Positions 16,822-25,643 are shown, counted from the stretch's first letter. The stretch is DNA of 64,000 bases from Streptomyces antnestii (GCF_004005495.1 NZ_RZYA01000001.1:682001-746000), one strand, 5' to 3'. A program made the numbers and translations. Notes: generated from the sequence alone by a model not told the origin.

Positions 16822-18066
16822 TCAGGCCGCCGGCGACGTCAGCGCCAGCACCACGTTGTGTCCGCCGAAACCGAACGAGTGGGTGACCGCGGCCCGTACG
16901 TCTTGTGGACGGGGCGCGCCGGTCACGCAGTCGAGCGGGAAGTCGAGGTTCCCGGGGGTGAGGTTCGCGACCGGGGGGACCGTTCCGTGATGGATCGTCA
17001 GGGCGGTGAGCGCCGCCTCGATCGCCCCGGCCGCGCCGAGGCTGTGGCCCAGGGCGCCCTTGGGTGCGGTGACGCTCGGGCCGTGCGGCAGGACCCGCGC
17101 GATGAGGTCGGCCTCCGCGTGGTCGTTGAGCGGGGTGGACGTGCCGTGCGCGTTGACATGGTCGATGTCGCCCGGGGCGAGCCCCGCGTCCGCGAGTGCG
17201 GTGCGCAGCGCGCTCTCGGCGACCGCGCCCCCGGGGGCGGGCGCGGTGGGGTGGTGGGCGTCGGTGGACTGGCCGGCGCCGGCGAGCAGGGCGTAGGCAC
17301 GGCGTCCACGGGCCGCAGCGTCCGCGGGCCGTTCCAGTACGCAGACGGCGGCGCCCTCGGCGATCACGAAGCCGTCGCGGTCGGCCGCGAACGGCCTTGA
17401 GGCGGCGGCGGGTTCGTCGGTGCGGGACGACAGCGCGCCCATCCGGTGGAAGCCGGTGGTGATGACGGGGGTGACGGCCGCCTCCGTGCCGCCCGCCACC
17501 GCGATGTCGCAGGCCCCGGACAGGAGCAGGTCGCGGGCGACGGCGAGGGCGCTCGCCCCGGAGGCGCAGGCGCTCTCCGTGGCGAGCGAAGGGCCGCGTG
17601 CGCCGAGGTCGAGCGCCACCTCGCCCGCCGCCATGTTGGAGATGAGCATGGGGATGAGGGTGGGCGCGACCAGTTCGGGCCCCCCTTTGAGGAACCGCGC
17701 CGACTGCTCCTCCAGATGCGCGGCGCCGGCGAGGCCCGAGCCGATGACGACCGCGACGCGTGCCCCGTCCCAGTCGCCGCCGCGGGCGAACCCCGCGTCG
17801 GCGACGGCCTCCCGGGCGGCGAGCACTGCGAGCCGCGTGAACTGGCCCATCCGCCAGGACTTGCCCCCGCCGATCCGTGCCTGCTCGGGGGTCATGTAGG
17901 GAACCCGGCACGAGAAGTCGACGGGCAGTTCCTTGAGTTCGGGGTCCTCGGCGGCCGCGGAACGGCCGCGCAGCACGCCCTCCCATGTCGCCTCGCGGCC
18001 GACACCGGCCGGGGTGATGAGCCCCAGGCCGGTGATGGCGACCGTACGGCTCGACGTCGTCGTCAC
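16822..18066 (-). CDS. beta-ketoacyl-ACP synthase II (KAS II) of a biosynthetic cluster
   Basis: A 414-residue condensing enzyme with the complete Cys-His-His triad: Cys in ATESACASGASAL, His in NAHGTSTPLND and His in KGALGHSLGAAG. It should extend acyl chains on the ACP encoded directly before it. The reading frame is open for another 1.3 kb upstream, but that is a shadow of the ACP and FabH-like genes; the GTG at 18066 overlaps the ACP stop by 4 bp and gives a standard VAITGLGLITPAG start. No partner chain-length factor, ketoreductase or dehydratase is encoded here, so reductions, if any, must come from primary fatty-acid synthesis. Confidence 0.92.
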   Translation of the reverse strand: MTTTSSRTVAITGLGLITPAGVGREATWEGVLRGRSAAAEDPELKELPVDFSCRVPYMTPEQARIGGGKSWRMGQFTRLAVLAAREAVADAGFARGGDWDGARVAVVIGSGLAGAAHLEEQSARFLKGGPELVAPTLIPMLISNMAAGEVALDLGARGPSLATESACASGASALAVARDLLLSGACDIAVAGGTEAAVTPVITTGFHRMGALSSRTDEPAAASRPFAADRDGFVIAEGAAVCVLERPADAAARGRRAYALLAGAGQSTDAHHPTAPAPGGAVAESALRTALADAGLAPGDIDHVNAHGTSTPLNDHAEADLIARVLPHGPSVTAPKGALGHSLGAAGAIEAALTALTIHHGTVPPVANLTPGNLDFPLDCVTGAPRPQDVRAAVTHSFGFGGHNVVLALTSPAA

Positions 18067-18392
18067 CGGGCCCCTGCCGTGGTCTGCCGGGTGATGAGGG
18101 TGGCGGTCAGTTCGGCGACGGTGGTGCGCTTGGTGGCCTCCGACTCCTCGACGCGCACGCCGAGCCGGTCCTGGAGGGCGAGCGCGAGTTCCGCGAGGGC
18201 GAGGGAGTCGAGGTCGAGGCTCTCCAGGGTGGCGTCGGGGCGGATGCTGTCGGGGCTGACCTCGAACTTCTCCGTCAGGACGGAGGTGACGGCGGCGCCG
18301 ACGCGGGGTGCGGCGCCGGCCCGGGGTGCGGGGGCCCCGAGCGCGACGGGTGTGAGGGCGGTGGTGGCGGTGGTGGGGGACGACGAGGACAT
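18063..18392 (-). CDS. acyl carrier protein
   Basis: A 109-residue ACP. After a low-complexity Ala/Pro/Thr N-terminus of about 35 residues comes the four-helix carrier domain, with the phosphopantetheine Ser in LDLDSLALAEL. The long N-terminal tail is unusual for a primary-metabolism ACP and marks it as cluster-specific. The ATG at 18392 has AAAGGA six bases upstream; translation is coupled to KAS II by a GTGA overlap. Confidence 0.9.
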   Translation of the reverse strand: MSSSSPTTATTALTPVALGAPAPRAGAAPRVGAAVTSVLTEKFEVSPDSIRPDATLESLDLDSLALAELALALQDRLGVRVEESEATKRTTVAELTATLITRQTTAGAR

Positions 18393-18476
18393 GAGGGGTC
18401 CTTTCAGGTCGTGTGTGGTGCTGGTGCTGGTGTGGTGATGTGGTGGTGAGGTCGTGAGCTGCTTTTTTAGGGGGAC

Positions 18477-19538
18477 TCAGGAGGCCTCGGGGGGCGGACA
18501 CACCGGCGGGACCGCCGGGAGGTGCGGCCACAGGAGCGTGGCCGAGGCCCAGGTGAGCCCCGCCCCGAACGAGGTCAGCAGCACGCGCTGCCCGGGAGCG
18601 AGCAGACCGCGCGACGCGGCGTCGGCGAGGGCCAGCGGGATGGACGCGGCGCCCGTGTTGCCGACGTGCTCGATGTTGGACACCTGCCGTCCCGGGGGGA
18701 GTTGGAGGCGTTCGGCGACGGCGCCGAGGATCCGGGCGTTCGCCTGGTGGGCGACGAACCGGTCCACGTCGTCGGTCGTCCACGCGGTGCGGTCCAGCAC
18801 GGCGCGGGACGACTCGGTCATACGGATCACCGCGTGCCGGAACACCTCGCGGCCGCGCATACGGAAGTGCCGGTCGGCCGGGGTGTGGGCGGCCGGGTCC
18901 GCGCGTTCCGCGGCGCCGCCGCCCGGGACCTGGATCAGCTCGTGGCCTGAGCCGTCGCTGCCGAGGTCGAAGGCGAGCACGCTGCCGGGCTCTCCGTGGG
19001 TGCCGCGGCGCAGGACCACCGCGCCGGCGCCGTCCGCGAAGACGACTCCCGCGCTGCTGTCGGCGGGGTCGACGAGGGTCGAGTACACCTCCGCGCCGAC
19101 GAGCAGGACGCGTTCGGCGGCGCCCGAGGCGATGACGCCGACGGCCGAGGCGAGTCCGTAGCCGAAGCCGCTGCAGGCCGCCGAGATGTCCCAGGCCGCC
19201 GCCCCGTCGAGACCGAGCCGGGTGGCGAGGAGCGGGGCCATGGCGGGCATCGGCAGATCGGGGGTGGAGGTGGCGACGAGGACGGTGTCGGGGGCCGGAC
19301 CGCCGGCCACGGCGAGGGCGCGGACGGCGGCCTGCAGGGCCAGTTCGCCCGTGCGGACTCCGGGGCCGGCCCAGTGCCGGGCGACGATGCCCGTCCGCCG
19401 GCGCACCCATGCGTCGTCGACCTCCCAAGTGGTGGGGAGTTCGTCGTTGGTGACCCGGCGCGGTGGCACCCAGCCCGCAAGGCCTTCCAGGACGGCGCCG
19501 GTTCCGGCTGTGTGCCGGTGCGCGTCAGCGGATGTCAC
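18477..19538 (-). CDS. beta-ketoacyl-ACP synthase III (FabH-like)
   Basis: A 353-residue KAS III with all catalytic residues: Cys in DISAACSGFGYG, His in RFVAHQANARI, Asn in HVGNTGAASIP. It should start chains by condensing an acyl-CoA with malonyl-ACP. It is the first gene of the minus-strand cluster, 84 bp before the ACP. The start is GTG at 19538 (GAGG five bases upstream). The C-terminus carries a Pro-rich extension. Presence of a second KAS III in the same cluster implies a specialised starter or a terminal coupling step rather than ordinary membrane lipid synthesis. Confidence 0.9.
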   Translation of the reverse strand: MTSADAHRHTAGTGAVLEGLAGWVPPRRVTNDELPTTWEVDDAWVRRRTGIVARHWAGPGVRTGELALQAAVRALAVAGGPAPDTVLVATSTPDLPMPAMAPLLATRLGLDGAAAWDISAACSGFGYGLASAVGVIASGAAERVLLVGAEVYSTLVDPADSSAGVVFADGAGAVVLRRGTHGEPGSVLAFDLGSDGSGHELIQVPGGGAAERADPAAHTPADRHFRMRGREVFRHAVIRMTESSRAVLDRTAWTTDDVDRFVAHQANARILGAVAERLQLPPGRQVSNIEHVGNTGAASIPLALADAASRGLLAPGQRVLLTSFGAGLTWASATLLWPHLPAVPPVCPPPEAS

Positions 19539-19825
19539 CCGAGCCTCGCTCTACGTCTCGTTCCTGCGTGCTGATTCCCGTACGAACCGGGAAAACTGTA
19601 AGCACAGAAAGGATCTTCACAAACGGAAGGTCCCCTTCGAACGAAATCCCAGCAGGTGGGTGCTGGGTGCATCCACGCAGTTCAGAAGCGGAAGATGACA
19701 TTCCGGTTCCGGCGGGTGGGCCGAATGAGTGTCACTCGTAAGACGGTTCGGCATGCGGGGGTGTCGCGCTCGTGCGTGGGAAAAACCCCAGCTCCCCGCC
19801 CTCGTCCTCATGGCATCCTGACCCG
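19539..19825. other. intergenic divergent promoter region of the KAS cluster
   Basis: A 287-bp gap between the FabH-like gene and the Mut7-C gene with a lower GC content than its neighbours (for example AACTGTAAGCACAGAAAGG at 19594-19612). It probably holds the promoters of both directions. No convincing operator dyad or small gene was found. Confidence 0.4.
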
Positions 19826-20554
19826 ATGAACGGACCGGAGATCGTCGTCAGCGTCGCACCCGAGTTGGAGTTGTTCGTTCCGCATGTGCGGCGCGGGGGC
19901 GGAGCGACGCCACTTGTCACCGACGGCGTGTCCACGCTCGGGCATGTGATCGAGTCGCTCGGGGTGCCGCTGACGGAGGTCGGCGCGCTGGTCGTGGACG
20001 GGCGCGAGGTGGCCACCGGGCACATTCCCCATGCCGGGGAGCGGGTCGAGGTGCGAGCCGTCGTCCGGCCGCAGCAGGTGCCGGGTGCCCCGTTGCGCTT
20101 CCTTCTCGACGTCCATCTCGGCACGCTGGCACGGCGGTTGCGGCTGCTCGGCGTCGACGCCGCGTACGAGGCCACCGACATCGGCGACGCCGCGCTCGCC
20201 GCCCGGTCCGCCGCCGAGCGGCGGGTGCTGCTCAGCCGGGACCGGGGGCTGCTGCGGCGGCGCGAGCTGTGGGCCGGCGCGTACGTCTACAGCGACCGGC
20301 CCGACGACCAACTACGCGACGTGCTCGGCCGGTTCACGCCCGAGCTGCACCCCTGGACCCGGTGCACCGCCTGCAACGGGCCGCTGAAGGAGGCGCGCAA
20401 GGAGGACGTCACCGACCTCCTTGAGGGCGGGACGCGCGGCACGTACGACGTGTTCGCGCAGTGCCGTGAGTGCGGCCGCGTGTACTGGCGGGGTGCCCAT
20501 CACGACCGGTTGGAGCGGATCGTGGGGCGGGCGGTCGCCGAGTTCGGGGACTGA
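19826..20554 (+). CDS. Mut7-C RNase-domain protein with ubiquitin-like N-terminus
   Basis: A 242-residue protein. Residues 1-80 form a ThiS/MoaD-like ubiquitin fold (ELELFVPHVRRGGG to AGERVEVRAVV) and residues 90-240 are the Mut7-C domain, with the PIN-like acidic core (FLLDVHLGTLARRLRLLG, LLSRDRGLL) and a C-terminal zinc ribbon with Cys in RCTACNGPL and QCRECGRVYW. Members are predicted ribonucleases; the physiological RNA is unknown. The ATG at 19826 is chosen because the upstream 18 codons are Ser/Pro-rich and unlike the family. The 3' end overlaps the converging permease gene by 55 bp. Confidence 0.85.
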   Translation: MNGPEIVVSVAPELELFVPHVRRGGGATPLVTDGVSTLGHVIESLGVPLTEVGALVVDGREVATGHIPHAGERVEVRAVVRPQQVPGAPLRFLLDVHLGTLARRLRLLGVDAAYEATDIGDAALAARSAAERRVLLSRDRGLLRRRELWAGAYVYSDRPDDQLRDVLGRFTPELHPWTRCTACNGPLKEARKEDVTDLLEGGTRGTYDVFAQCRECGRVYWRGAHHDRLERIVGRAVAEFGD

Positions 20555-22041
20555 GGGGCCGGTCCGCCCGCCTCCGATACCCGCGTCTCCTCCGGTTCCC
20601 GCGTCTCCTCCGGTTCCCGCGTCTCCTCCGGTTCCCGCGTCTCCTCCGGCACCCGGGGTGATTCGATGCGCCAGGCGATGCGTTCCCCGTCCTGCACCAC
20701 CCTCCGGTACGCGTACAGCACCACCGAGATGAGCAGGATGCCGACCGCGAGGAAGGACTCGGTGGCGCCGCCGTAGCCCGCGAGGGACGGATGGGTGACG
20801 CCGACGGAGACGATCACGACGTTGAACACCAGCAGGACCCAGGCCACCGGGATCCAGGCGCGCGCCCGGCGGATCGGCCGCGGCCAGTCGGGGCGGTCCT
20901 TGCGCAGCAGCAGGAAGCCGGCGACGGCGAGCGTCATGGCCACCAGATAGCCGAAGTTGCTGGCGATGAGGATGCTCAGGGGCTCGCCGAGCAGCACCAC
21001 GATGGCCGCGTTGACGAGCGCGTCCAGGGTGAGGGCGCGGCCCGGCACACCCCAGCGGTTCACCTTGTCGAGCTGCCGTACGGTCATCCCCTCGCGCGCC
21101 AGGCCGTACAGCGCCCGGCCCCCGTCGGCCGTGCACGACACCATGCCGAAGAACATCGAGACGATGAGGATCACGACGCCGAGGTCCGAGAAGCCGCCGA
21201 GCGCCCGGGTGAAGGCGGTGGCGAACGCGCCCACCGGGTCGGCGCGCAGCGTCGCCTCCCCGACACTGCCGACCGTCGCGAGCGGCACGACGAAGAAGAC
21301 CCCGAGCGAGATGAGCGACGTCAGGCGCAGCGCCTTCGCCGTGTCGCGCGCGGTGTCGCGGTACTCGGGCGCGAACGACGCGCAGATCTCCGTTCCGTAC
21401 GTCGTCCAGGCCGTGACGTAGAACCACACGATCAGCGTCATCCAGCTGCCGCCGTGGTACCAGGTCAGACGGGACGCGTGCCAGCTGCCCGGGTGGAGGA
21501 AGGGGGCCACGACGACCACCGTGAGGCCGAGCATCACCAGGGCCGCGACCGCCTTGGAGACCCCGGCGGCGAGCCGCGCGCCGAAGTAGTTGCAGGCCCA
21601 GCCGCCCGCGATCGACAGCACCGCGAGCGCTTCGGGCAGACCGATGCGGTGGCCGGGGAACGGGAGCGACGGCGCGTGGGGGAACCACTGGGCGGTGATG
21701 AGGTGGCCGATCGCCGCGCCGTTGACCGCGATGCTGAACGACCAGCCGATCCAGTACCCGTACGAGGCCACGGCGCCCAACGGGGCGAAGTAGCGCTTCC
21801 AGCCCTCGGTGGCGTACCGGCTGATGCCTCCCGACATGCCGGGGAACATGGCGGCGGTCTCGGCGAACAGCATGTTCTGCGCGAACGCGACGAGCGCGCC
21901 GACGCACCAGATGGTGATGGCCGTCCAGCCGCCGATCGCGCCGACGGTGTAACCCACCGTGAGGAGCAGGCCGTTGGGGATCACCATGGCGATGGCGAGG
22001 CCGTCGCGCCAGGTCAGGGACTTGTGCAGCTGTTGGCTCAA
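20500..22041 (-). CDS. APC-superfamily amino acid/amine permease
   Basis: A 513-residue transporter with 12 hydrophobic segments. The first helix holds the substrate-binding glycine stretch (MVIPNGLLLTVGYTVGAIGG) and helix 2-3 the phrase PGMSGGISRYATEGWKRYF. No upstream ATG fits; the TTG at 22041 (MSQQLHKSLTW) has AGGTGG five bases upstream, with a GTG at 22050 as an alternative. The cytoplasmic C-terminus carries four tandem EETREP-like repeats, and the gene end overlaps the converging Mut7-C gene. Its divergent neighbours are a TetR regulator and a demethylase-like flavoenzyme, suggesting uptake of an amine, amino acid or betaine. Confidence 0.88.
   Translation of the reverse strand: MSQQLHKSLTWRDGLAIAMVIPNGLLLTVGYTVGAIGGWTAITIWCVGALVAFAQNMLFAETAAMFPGMSGGISRYATEGWKRYFAPLGAVASYGYWIGWSFSIAVNGAAIGHLITAQWFPHAPSLPFPGHRIGLPEALAVLSIAGGWACNYFGARLAAGVSKAVAALVMLGLTVVVVAPFLHPGSWHASRLTWYHGGSWMTLIVWFYVTAWTTYGTEICASFAPEYRDTARDTAKALRLTSLISLGVFFVVPLATVGSVGEATLRADPVGAFATAFTRALGGFSDLGVVILIVSMFFGMVSCTADGGRALYGLAREGMTVRQLDKVNRWGVPGRALTLDALVNAAIVVLLGEPLSILIASNFGYLVAMTLAVAGFLLLRKDRPDWPRPIRRARAWIPVAWVLLVFNVVIVSVGVTHPSLAGYGGATESFLAVGILLISVVLYAYRRVVQDGERIAWRIESPRVPEETREPEETREPEETREPEETRVSEAGGPAPQSPNSATARPTIRSNRS
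20583..20654. repeat. four tandem 18-bp repeats in the permease 3' end
   Basis: The unit GCGTCTCCTCCGGTTCCC occurs three times exactly and once degenerated, in frame. On the minus strand it encodes repeated Glu-Glu-Thr-Arg-Glu-Pro at the permease C-terminus. Such arrays change copy number by slippage, so tail length may vary between strains. Confidence 0.85.
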
Positions 22042-22137
22042 GGGGGCCACCTGTCTCGGTCGGGGACTGACGGGAGAAGGTCGGGTGCGGGGAGAAGAAG
22101 CCGGGGAAAGCGGCGCCGCTTCGCTGTGTCGGCGGTC

Positions 22138-22155
22138 ACAATAATTCGTTATTGT
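22138..22155. promoter_or_regulatory. 18-bp palindromic TetR operator candidate
   Basis: ACAATAATTCGTTATTGT is a perfect dyad with 7-bp arms around TTCG, strikingly AT-rich in this genome. It lies in the 165-bp gap between the divergent permease and TetR genes, 52 bp before the TetR start, the standard place for an autoregulatory operator that also controls the divergent gene. Confidence 0.7.
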
Positions 22156-22206
22156 TGGCCGGGATAGAGGTCTGGCAACGATCACTTCAGGCAAAAGAGG
22201 GCGGGC

Positions 22207-22812
22207 ATGGGGGAGAAGGAAAGCGGCGATGCGAGCGAGGACCAGCGCGAACGGATCCTGCGGTCGGCCGCCCTGGTCATGGCCGAACGAGGCTTCGACG
22301 CGGCACGCATGAGAGACGTCGCCCGCGGCGCCGGGGTGTCCATCGGGCTGCTCCAGCACTACTTCGACACCCGCGACCTGCTGTTCCGTGCGGCCTTCGA
22401 CTGGTCGATCGACGACCTCATCGCCCGCTGGCGCAAGGGCTCGTCCGCCGAGCCCGACGCGTGGCGCCGCTTCGGACTCCTCGTGCGCGAGCTGGCCGAC
22501 GACCCCGACCTCCGGCGGCGGTGCGCGACCTGGATCGAGTTCTGCGCGAGCGCCGCCCGCAGGCCCGAGCTGCGCGACGGGGTGCGCCGCGCCCACGAGG
22601 ACTGGCGCGAGCTCGTCCTCGGAATCGTCGAATCGGGCGTCGCGGCCGGCACGTTCACCCCGGCCGTGCCCGCCGACGTCGCGGTGCGGTCCGTGCTCGC
22701 GGCCGTCGACGGCTGCGACCTGGCCGTGGCGTCGGGCAGCGGCATGGGGGCGGAGGACTACGCCGCCGTCATCCTCGCCACCGCCCGGTCCGTCCTCGGC
22801 GTACGCGAGTGA
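22207..22812 (+). CDS. TetR-family transcriptional regulator
   Basis: A 201-residue repressor. The N-terminal helix-turn-helix reads AALVMAERGFDAARMRDVAR then GVSIGLLQHYFDTRDLLF. The C-terminal ligand domain shows BetI/PsrA-like features (ADDPDLRRRCATWIEF). It probably represses itself, the divergent permease and the downstream oxidoreductase through the palindrome at 22138-22155, and is released by the transported substrate. Confidence 0.9.
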   Translation: MGEKESGDASEDQRERILRSAALVMAERGFDAARMRDVARGAGVSIGLLQHYFDTRDLLFRAAFDWSIDDLIARWRKGSSAEPDAWRRFGLLVRELADDPDLRRRCATWIEFCASAARRPELRDGVRRAHEDWRELVLGIVESGVAAGTFTPAVPADVAVRSVLAAVDGCDLAVASGSGMGAEDYAAVILATARSVLGVRE

Positions 22813-22839
22813 TCGCCTTCCCCTTCAAGTCACCCACCC

Positions 22840-22879
22840 GAGCCCCGAGCCCCGAGCCCCGAGCCCCGAGCCCCGAGCC
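22840..22879. repeat. tandem 7-bp GAGCCCC repeat
   Basis: Five exact copies of GAGCCCC plus a partial sixth lie between the TetR stop and the ribosome site of the flavoenzyme gene. It is short and non-coding. It could form unusual structure in the leader, or simply be slippage DNA. Confidence 0.8.
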
Positions 22880-22903
22880 GCAGTTCACAGGAGGCACCGC
22901 GCC

Positions 22904-24871
22904 ATGACGTCGACCGCATTCCCGCATCTGTTCAGTCCGCTCACCGTCGGCGGGGTCACCCTCAAGAACCGTGTGCTGTCCTCCGGCCACGACACGGTCC
23001 TGGTCGAGGACGGGAAGGTCACCGATGACCTGATCGCCTACCACGAGGCGCGCGCGGAGGGCGGCGTCGGGCTCATCGTCGTACAGGTCGCGGGAGTTCA
23101 CGAGACGGCCCGGTACACGACGCACGTGCTCATGGCCACGGACGACTCGTGTGTCGAGGGGTACCGGCGGCTCGCCGAGGCCGCGCACCGGCACGGCGCC
23201 AAGGTGTTCGGGCAGCTCTTCCACCCGGGACGGGAGATCCTGGAGTCGCGCGACGGCTCCGCACCCGTCGCCTGGTCGGCGTCCGCGACACCGAGCGAGC
23301 GCTTCCACGTGATGCCGCGCGCCATGACCGGGGCCGAGATACGCGAAGTCGTCGACGGTTACGGCGAGGCCGCGCGCCGGCTGCGCGAGGCGGGGCTCGA
23401 CGGCGTCGAGGTGGTCGCCAGCCACGGCTACCTGCCCGCCCAGTTCCTCAACCCGCAGGTCAACGTGCGCACGGACGGGTACGGCGGGGACGCGGACGGC
23501 CGGCTGCGGTTCCTGCGCGAGGCCCTCGCGTCCGTCCGGGCGCACACCGGGCCCGGCTTCGTGACCGGACTGCGCATCTCCGGGGACGAGTTGAGCCACG
23601 ACGGCCTCACCGCCGCACTCGTCGTCGAGGCGGCCACCCGGCTCGACCGCGAGGGTCTCGTCGACTACGTGAGCGTCTGCGCCGGTTCGTCGGCGACGAT
23701 CTCCGGCGCCGTGCACATCGCGCCGCCGATGACGCAGCCCGCCGGATACACCGCCCCGCTCGCCGCGCGGGTCCGGGCGGCTATCGGTGTGCCGGTCATG
23801 GTCGCCGGACGCGTCAACCAGCCGCAGGAGGCCGAGCAGATCATCAAGGAGGGGCAGGCCGACGCCTGCGCCATGACCCGCGCCCTGATCTGCGACCCCG
23901 CCATGCCGGGCAAGGCGAGCGAAGGCCGCACGGAGGAGATCCGGGCCTGCATCGGCTGCAACCAGGCCTGCATCGGCCACTTCCAGCGCGGCTATCCGAT
24001 CTCCTGCATCCAGCACCCCGAGACCGGCAGGGAGCGCCGCTTCACGGGGCTCCCGATGCCCACCCGGCGGCGTCGCGTCCTGGTCGCCGGAGGCGGCCCG
24101 GCCGGGCTCAAGGCCGCCGCCGTGGCCGCGGCCCGCGGGCACGACGTCACCCTGCACGAGGCCGGGCGCCGCGTCGGCGGGCAGGTCCTGCTCGCCCAAC
24201 TACTGCCCGGACGCGCCGAGTTCGGGGGCGCCGTCACCAACCTGGAGGGCGAGGCGCGGCGGGCCGGGGCGCGCATCGTCACCGGGTCCCGGGTCGACGC
24301 CGAACTGCTCGACCGGGCCGGGGCGGACGCGCTGATCGTCGCCACGGGAGCGGTGCCGCGCAGGCCAGCCCTGGAACTCCTCGACGACCCCGTCGTCCTC
24401 GACGCGTGGGACGTCGTGCGCGGGACCGCCGACGTGCCGAAGGGCCGGATCGTCGTCGCGGACTGGCGCGGCGACTGGATCGGCATCGGCGTGGCCGTCC
24501 AACTCGCCCGGCAGGGACGGAAGGTGACGCTGTGCACGACCGGGTTCGGCGCCGGTGAGCACCTTCAGCAGTACGTGCGGGCCGCGATGCTCGCCGAGGC
24601 CGCGCGGGCCGGCGTCGAGACCGTGCCGACCGTGCGCCCCTACGGCGCCGACGCCGACACCGCGTACTTCCAGCACACGCTCACCGAGGAGCCGGTGATC
24701 ATCGAAGGGGTCGCGGCCCTCGTGCTCGCCCAGGGGCACGACCCGGTGAGTGAACTCGCCGAGACGGCGCGCGGGCGGGTCGGCGAGGTCCTGATGGCGG
24801 GGGACTGCGTGTCGCCGCGGACGGTGGAGGAGGCCGTACTGGAGGGCCTGACGGTGGCGTCGTCTCTCTGA
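22904..24871 (+). CDS. FMN/4Fe-4S/FAD oxidoreductase (2,4-dienoyl-CoA reductase/trimethylamine dehydrogenase family), possible N-demethylase
   Basis: A 655-residue flavoenzyme. Residues 1-380 form the Old Yellow Enzyme barrel binding FMN; the Cys cluster ACIGCNQACIGHFQRG and CIQHP (about residues 345-370) binds a 4Fe-4S centre; the C-terminal half is an FAD/NAD(P)-binding pair of Rossmann folds (RVLVAGGGPAGLKAAAVAA). The frame is open upstream into the TetR gene, but the ATG at 22904 has AGGAGG upstream and the normal family start. Phrases such as SSGHDTVLVEDGKVTDDLIA recall bacterial N-methylproline (stachydrine) demethylases. With an APC permease beside it, catabolism of a methylated amine or betaine is a reasonable inference. 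Confidence 0.88.
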   Translation: MTSTAFPHLFSPLTVGGVTLKNRVLSSGHDTVLVEDGKVTDDLIAYHEARAEGGVGLIVVQVAGVHETARYTTHVLMATDDSCVEGYRRLAEAAHRHGAKVFGQLFHPGREILESRDGSAPVAWSASATPSERFHVMPRAMTGAEIREVVDGYGEAARRLREAGLDGVEVVASHGYLPAQFLNPQVNVRTDGYGGDADGRLRFLREALASVRAHTGPGFVTGLRISGDELSHDGLTAALVVEAATRLDREGLVDYVSVCAGSSATISGAVHIAPPMTQPAGYTAPLAARVRAAIGVPVMVAGRVNQPQEAEQIIKEGQADACAMTRALICDPAMPGKASEGRTEEIRACIGCNQACIGHFQRGYPISCIQHPETGRERRFTGLPMPTRRRRVLVAGGGPAGLKAAAVAAARGHDVTLHEAGRRVGGQVLLAQLLPGRAEFGGAVTNLEGEARRAGARIVTGSRVDAELLDRAGADALIVATGAVPRRPALELLDDPVVLDAWDVVRGTADVPKGRIVVADWRGDWIGIGVAVQLARQGRKVTLCTTGFGAGEHLQQYVRAAMLAEAARAGVETVPTVRPYGADADTAYFQHTLTEEPVIIEGVAALVLAQGHDPVSELAETARGRVGEVLMAGDCVSPRTVEEAVLEGLTVASSL

Positions 24872-24899
24872 GCCACACGGCCGCGCCGCCCCGCCCGAC

Positions 24900-25643
24900 T
24901 CAGCGCGGATGGCGGCGCAGCCGCACCCGGTACGAGTAGTGCTCGGGCAGGAAATGGCTCACGGCCAGCTCGACCGGGCGGCCCGTCGCCGACAGGTAGA
25001 GGCGGTCGATCCGGAGGAGCGGATGCTGCGGCGGGCAGTCGAGGTGTGCCGCCACCTCGGCCGACGCGAGCGTGACCGTGACGGACTGCTCCGCCTCCGC
25101 GATGGGCTCGGGCAGCCGGCCGTCGAGGAGGCCGATGACCGTGACGCGGCTCTCCGCGCCCTCCTCCGTCAGCTCGGGCCGGTCCGCGACGAGCGCGCCC
25201 ACGTCCGGCGGCAGGTGCACCGTCGTCAGACAGAACGGGGTGTCCTCGTGCAGCCGCAGGAACGAGAGGTGGTCCACCCGGTCCGAGGCGACGCGCAGCC
25301 GGCCCGCCGCGTCGACGTCGACCCGGCGGCGCAGCGGCGACACCAGGCGCATCGTCGTGTCGAGGGACAGCGCCATCAGGTCCTCGACCGAGCCGAACTG
25401 CCGCAGATACTGCTCCTCGCGGGGCGCGGCGAACGTGCCGCGCCCCGGGACCCGGTGCACCAGACCCTCCGTGACCAGGTCCTGGAAGGCGCGCCGCACG
25501 GTCTGGCGGCTGAGCCCGTGCGAGGCGGCGAGCTCCGCCTCCGTGGGCAGCCGCACCCCCTCCGGGTAGTCGTGCCGCAGGATCGCCTCGCGCAGCTCTC
25601 GCGCGAGACGTACGTAGGCGCTGTCACGCCCGGGGGCCGTCAT
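24900..25643 (-). CDS. GntR-family regulator with UTRA ligand domain (HutC type)
   Basis: A 247-residue regulator. The winged helix-turn-helix is at residues 5-75 (LPTEAELAASHGLSRQTVRR, GLVHRVPGRGTFAAP) and the UTRA effector domain follows. The ATG at 25643 has GAGGGGG six bases upstream and is preferred to 25685, which adds 14 Thr/Arg-rich residues. It is the gene after the acyl-CoA dehydrogenase, in the same direction. The motif TTGTACGGC occurs upstream of it and twice in the divergent promoter region 29346-29627, so it probably controls the whole CoA locus and itself. Confidence 0.9.
   Translation of the reverse strand: MTAPGRDSAYVRLARELREAILRHDYPEGVRLPTEAELAASHGLSRQTVRRAFQDLVTEGLVHRVPGRGTFAAPREEQYLRQFGSVEDLMALSLDTTMRLVSPLRRRVDVDAAGRLRVASDRVDHLSFLRLHEDTPFCLTTVHLPPDVGALVADRPELTEEGAESRVTVIGLLDGRLPEPIAEAEQSVTVTLASAEVAAHLDCPPQHPLLRIDRLYLSATGRPVELAVSHFLPEHYSYRVRLRRHPR

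Noticed and set aside
18067..19428. Upstream extension of the KAS II frame giving 868 residues
   Set aside because: The extension is the out-of-frame shadow of the ACP and FabH-like genes; the GTG with a 4-bp overlap gives the normal KAS II start.
22840..22879. GAGCCCC array as a CRISPR
   Set aside because: A 7-bp contiguous tandem repeat without spacers.
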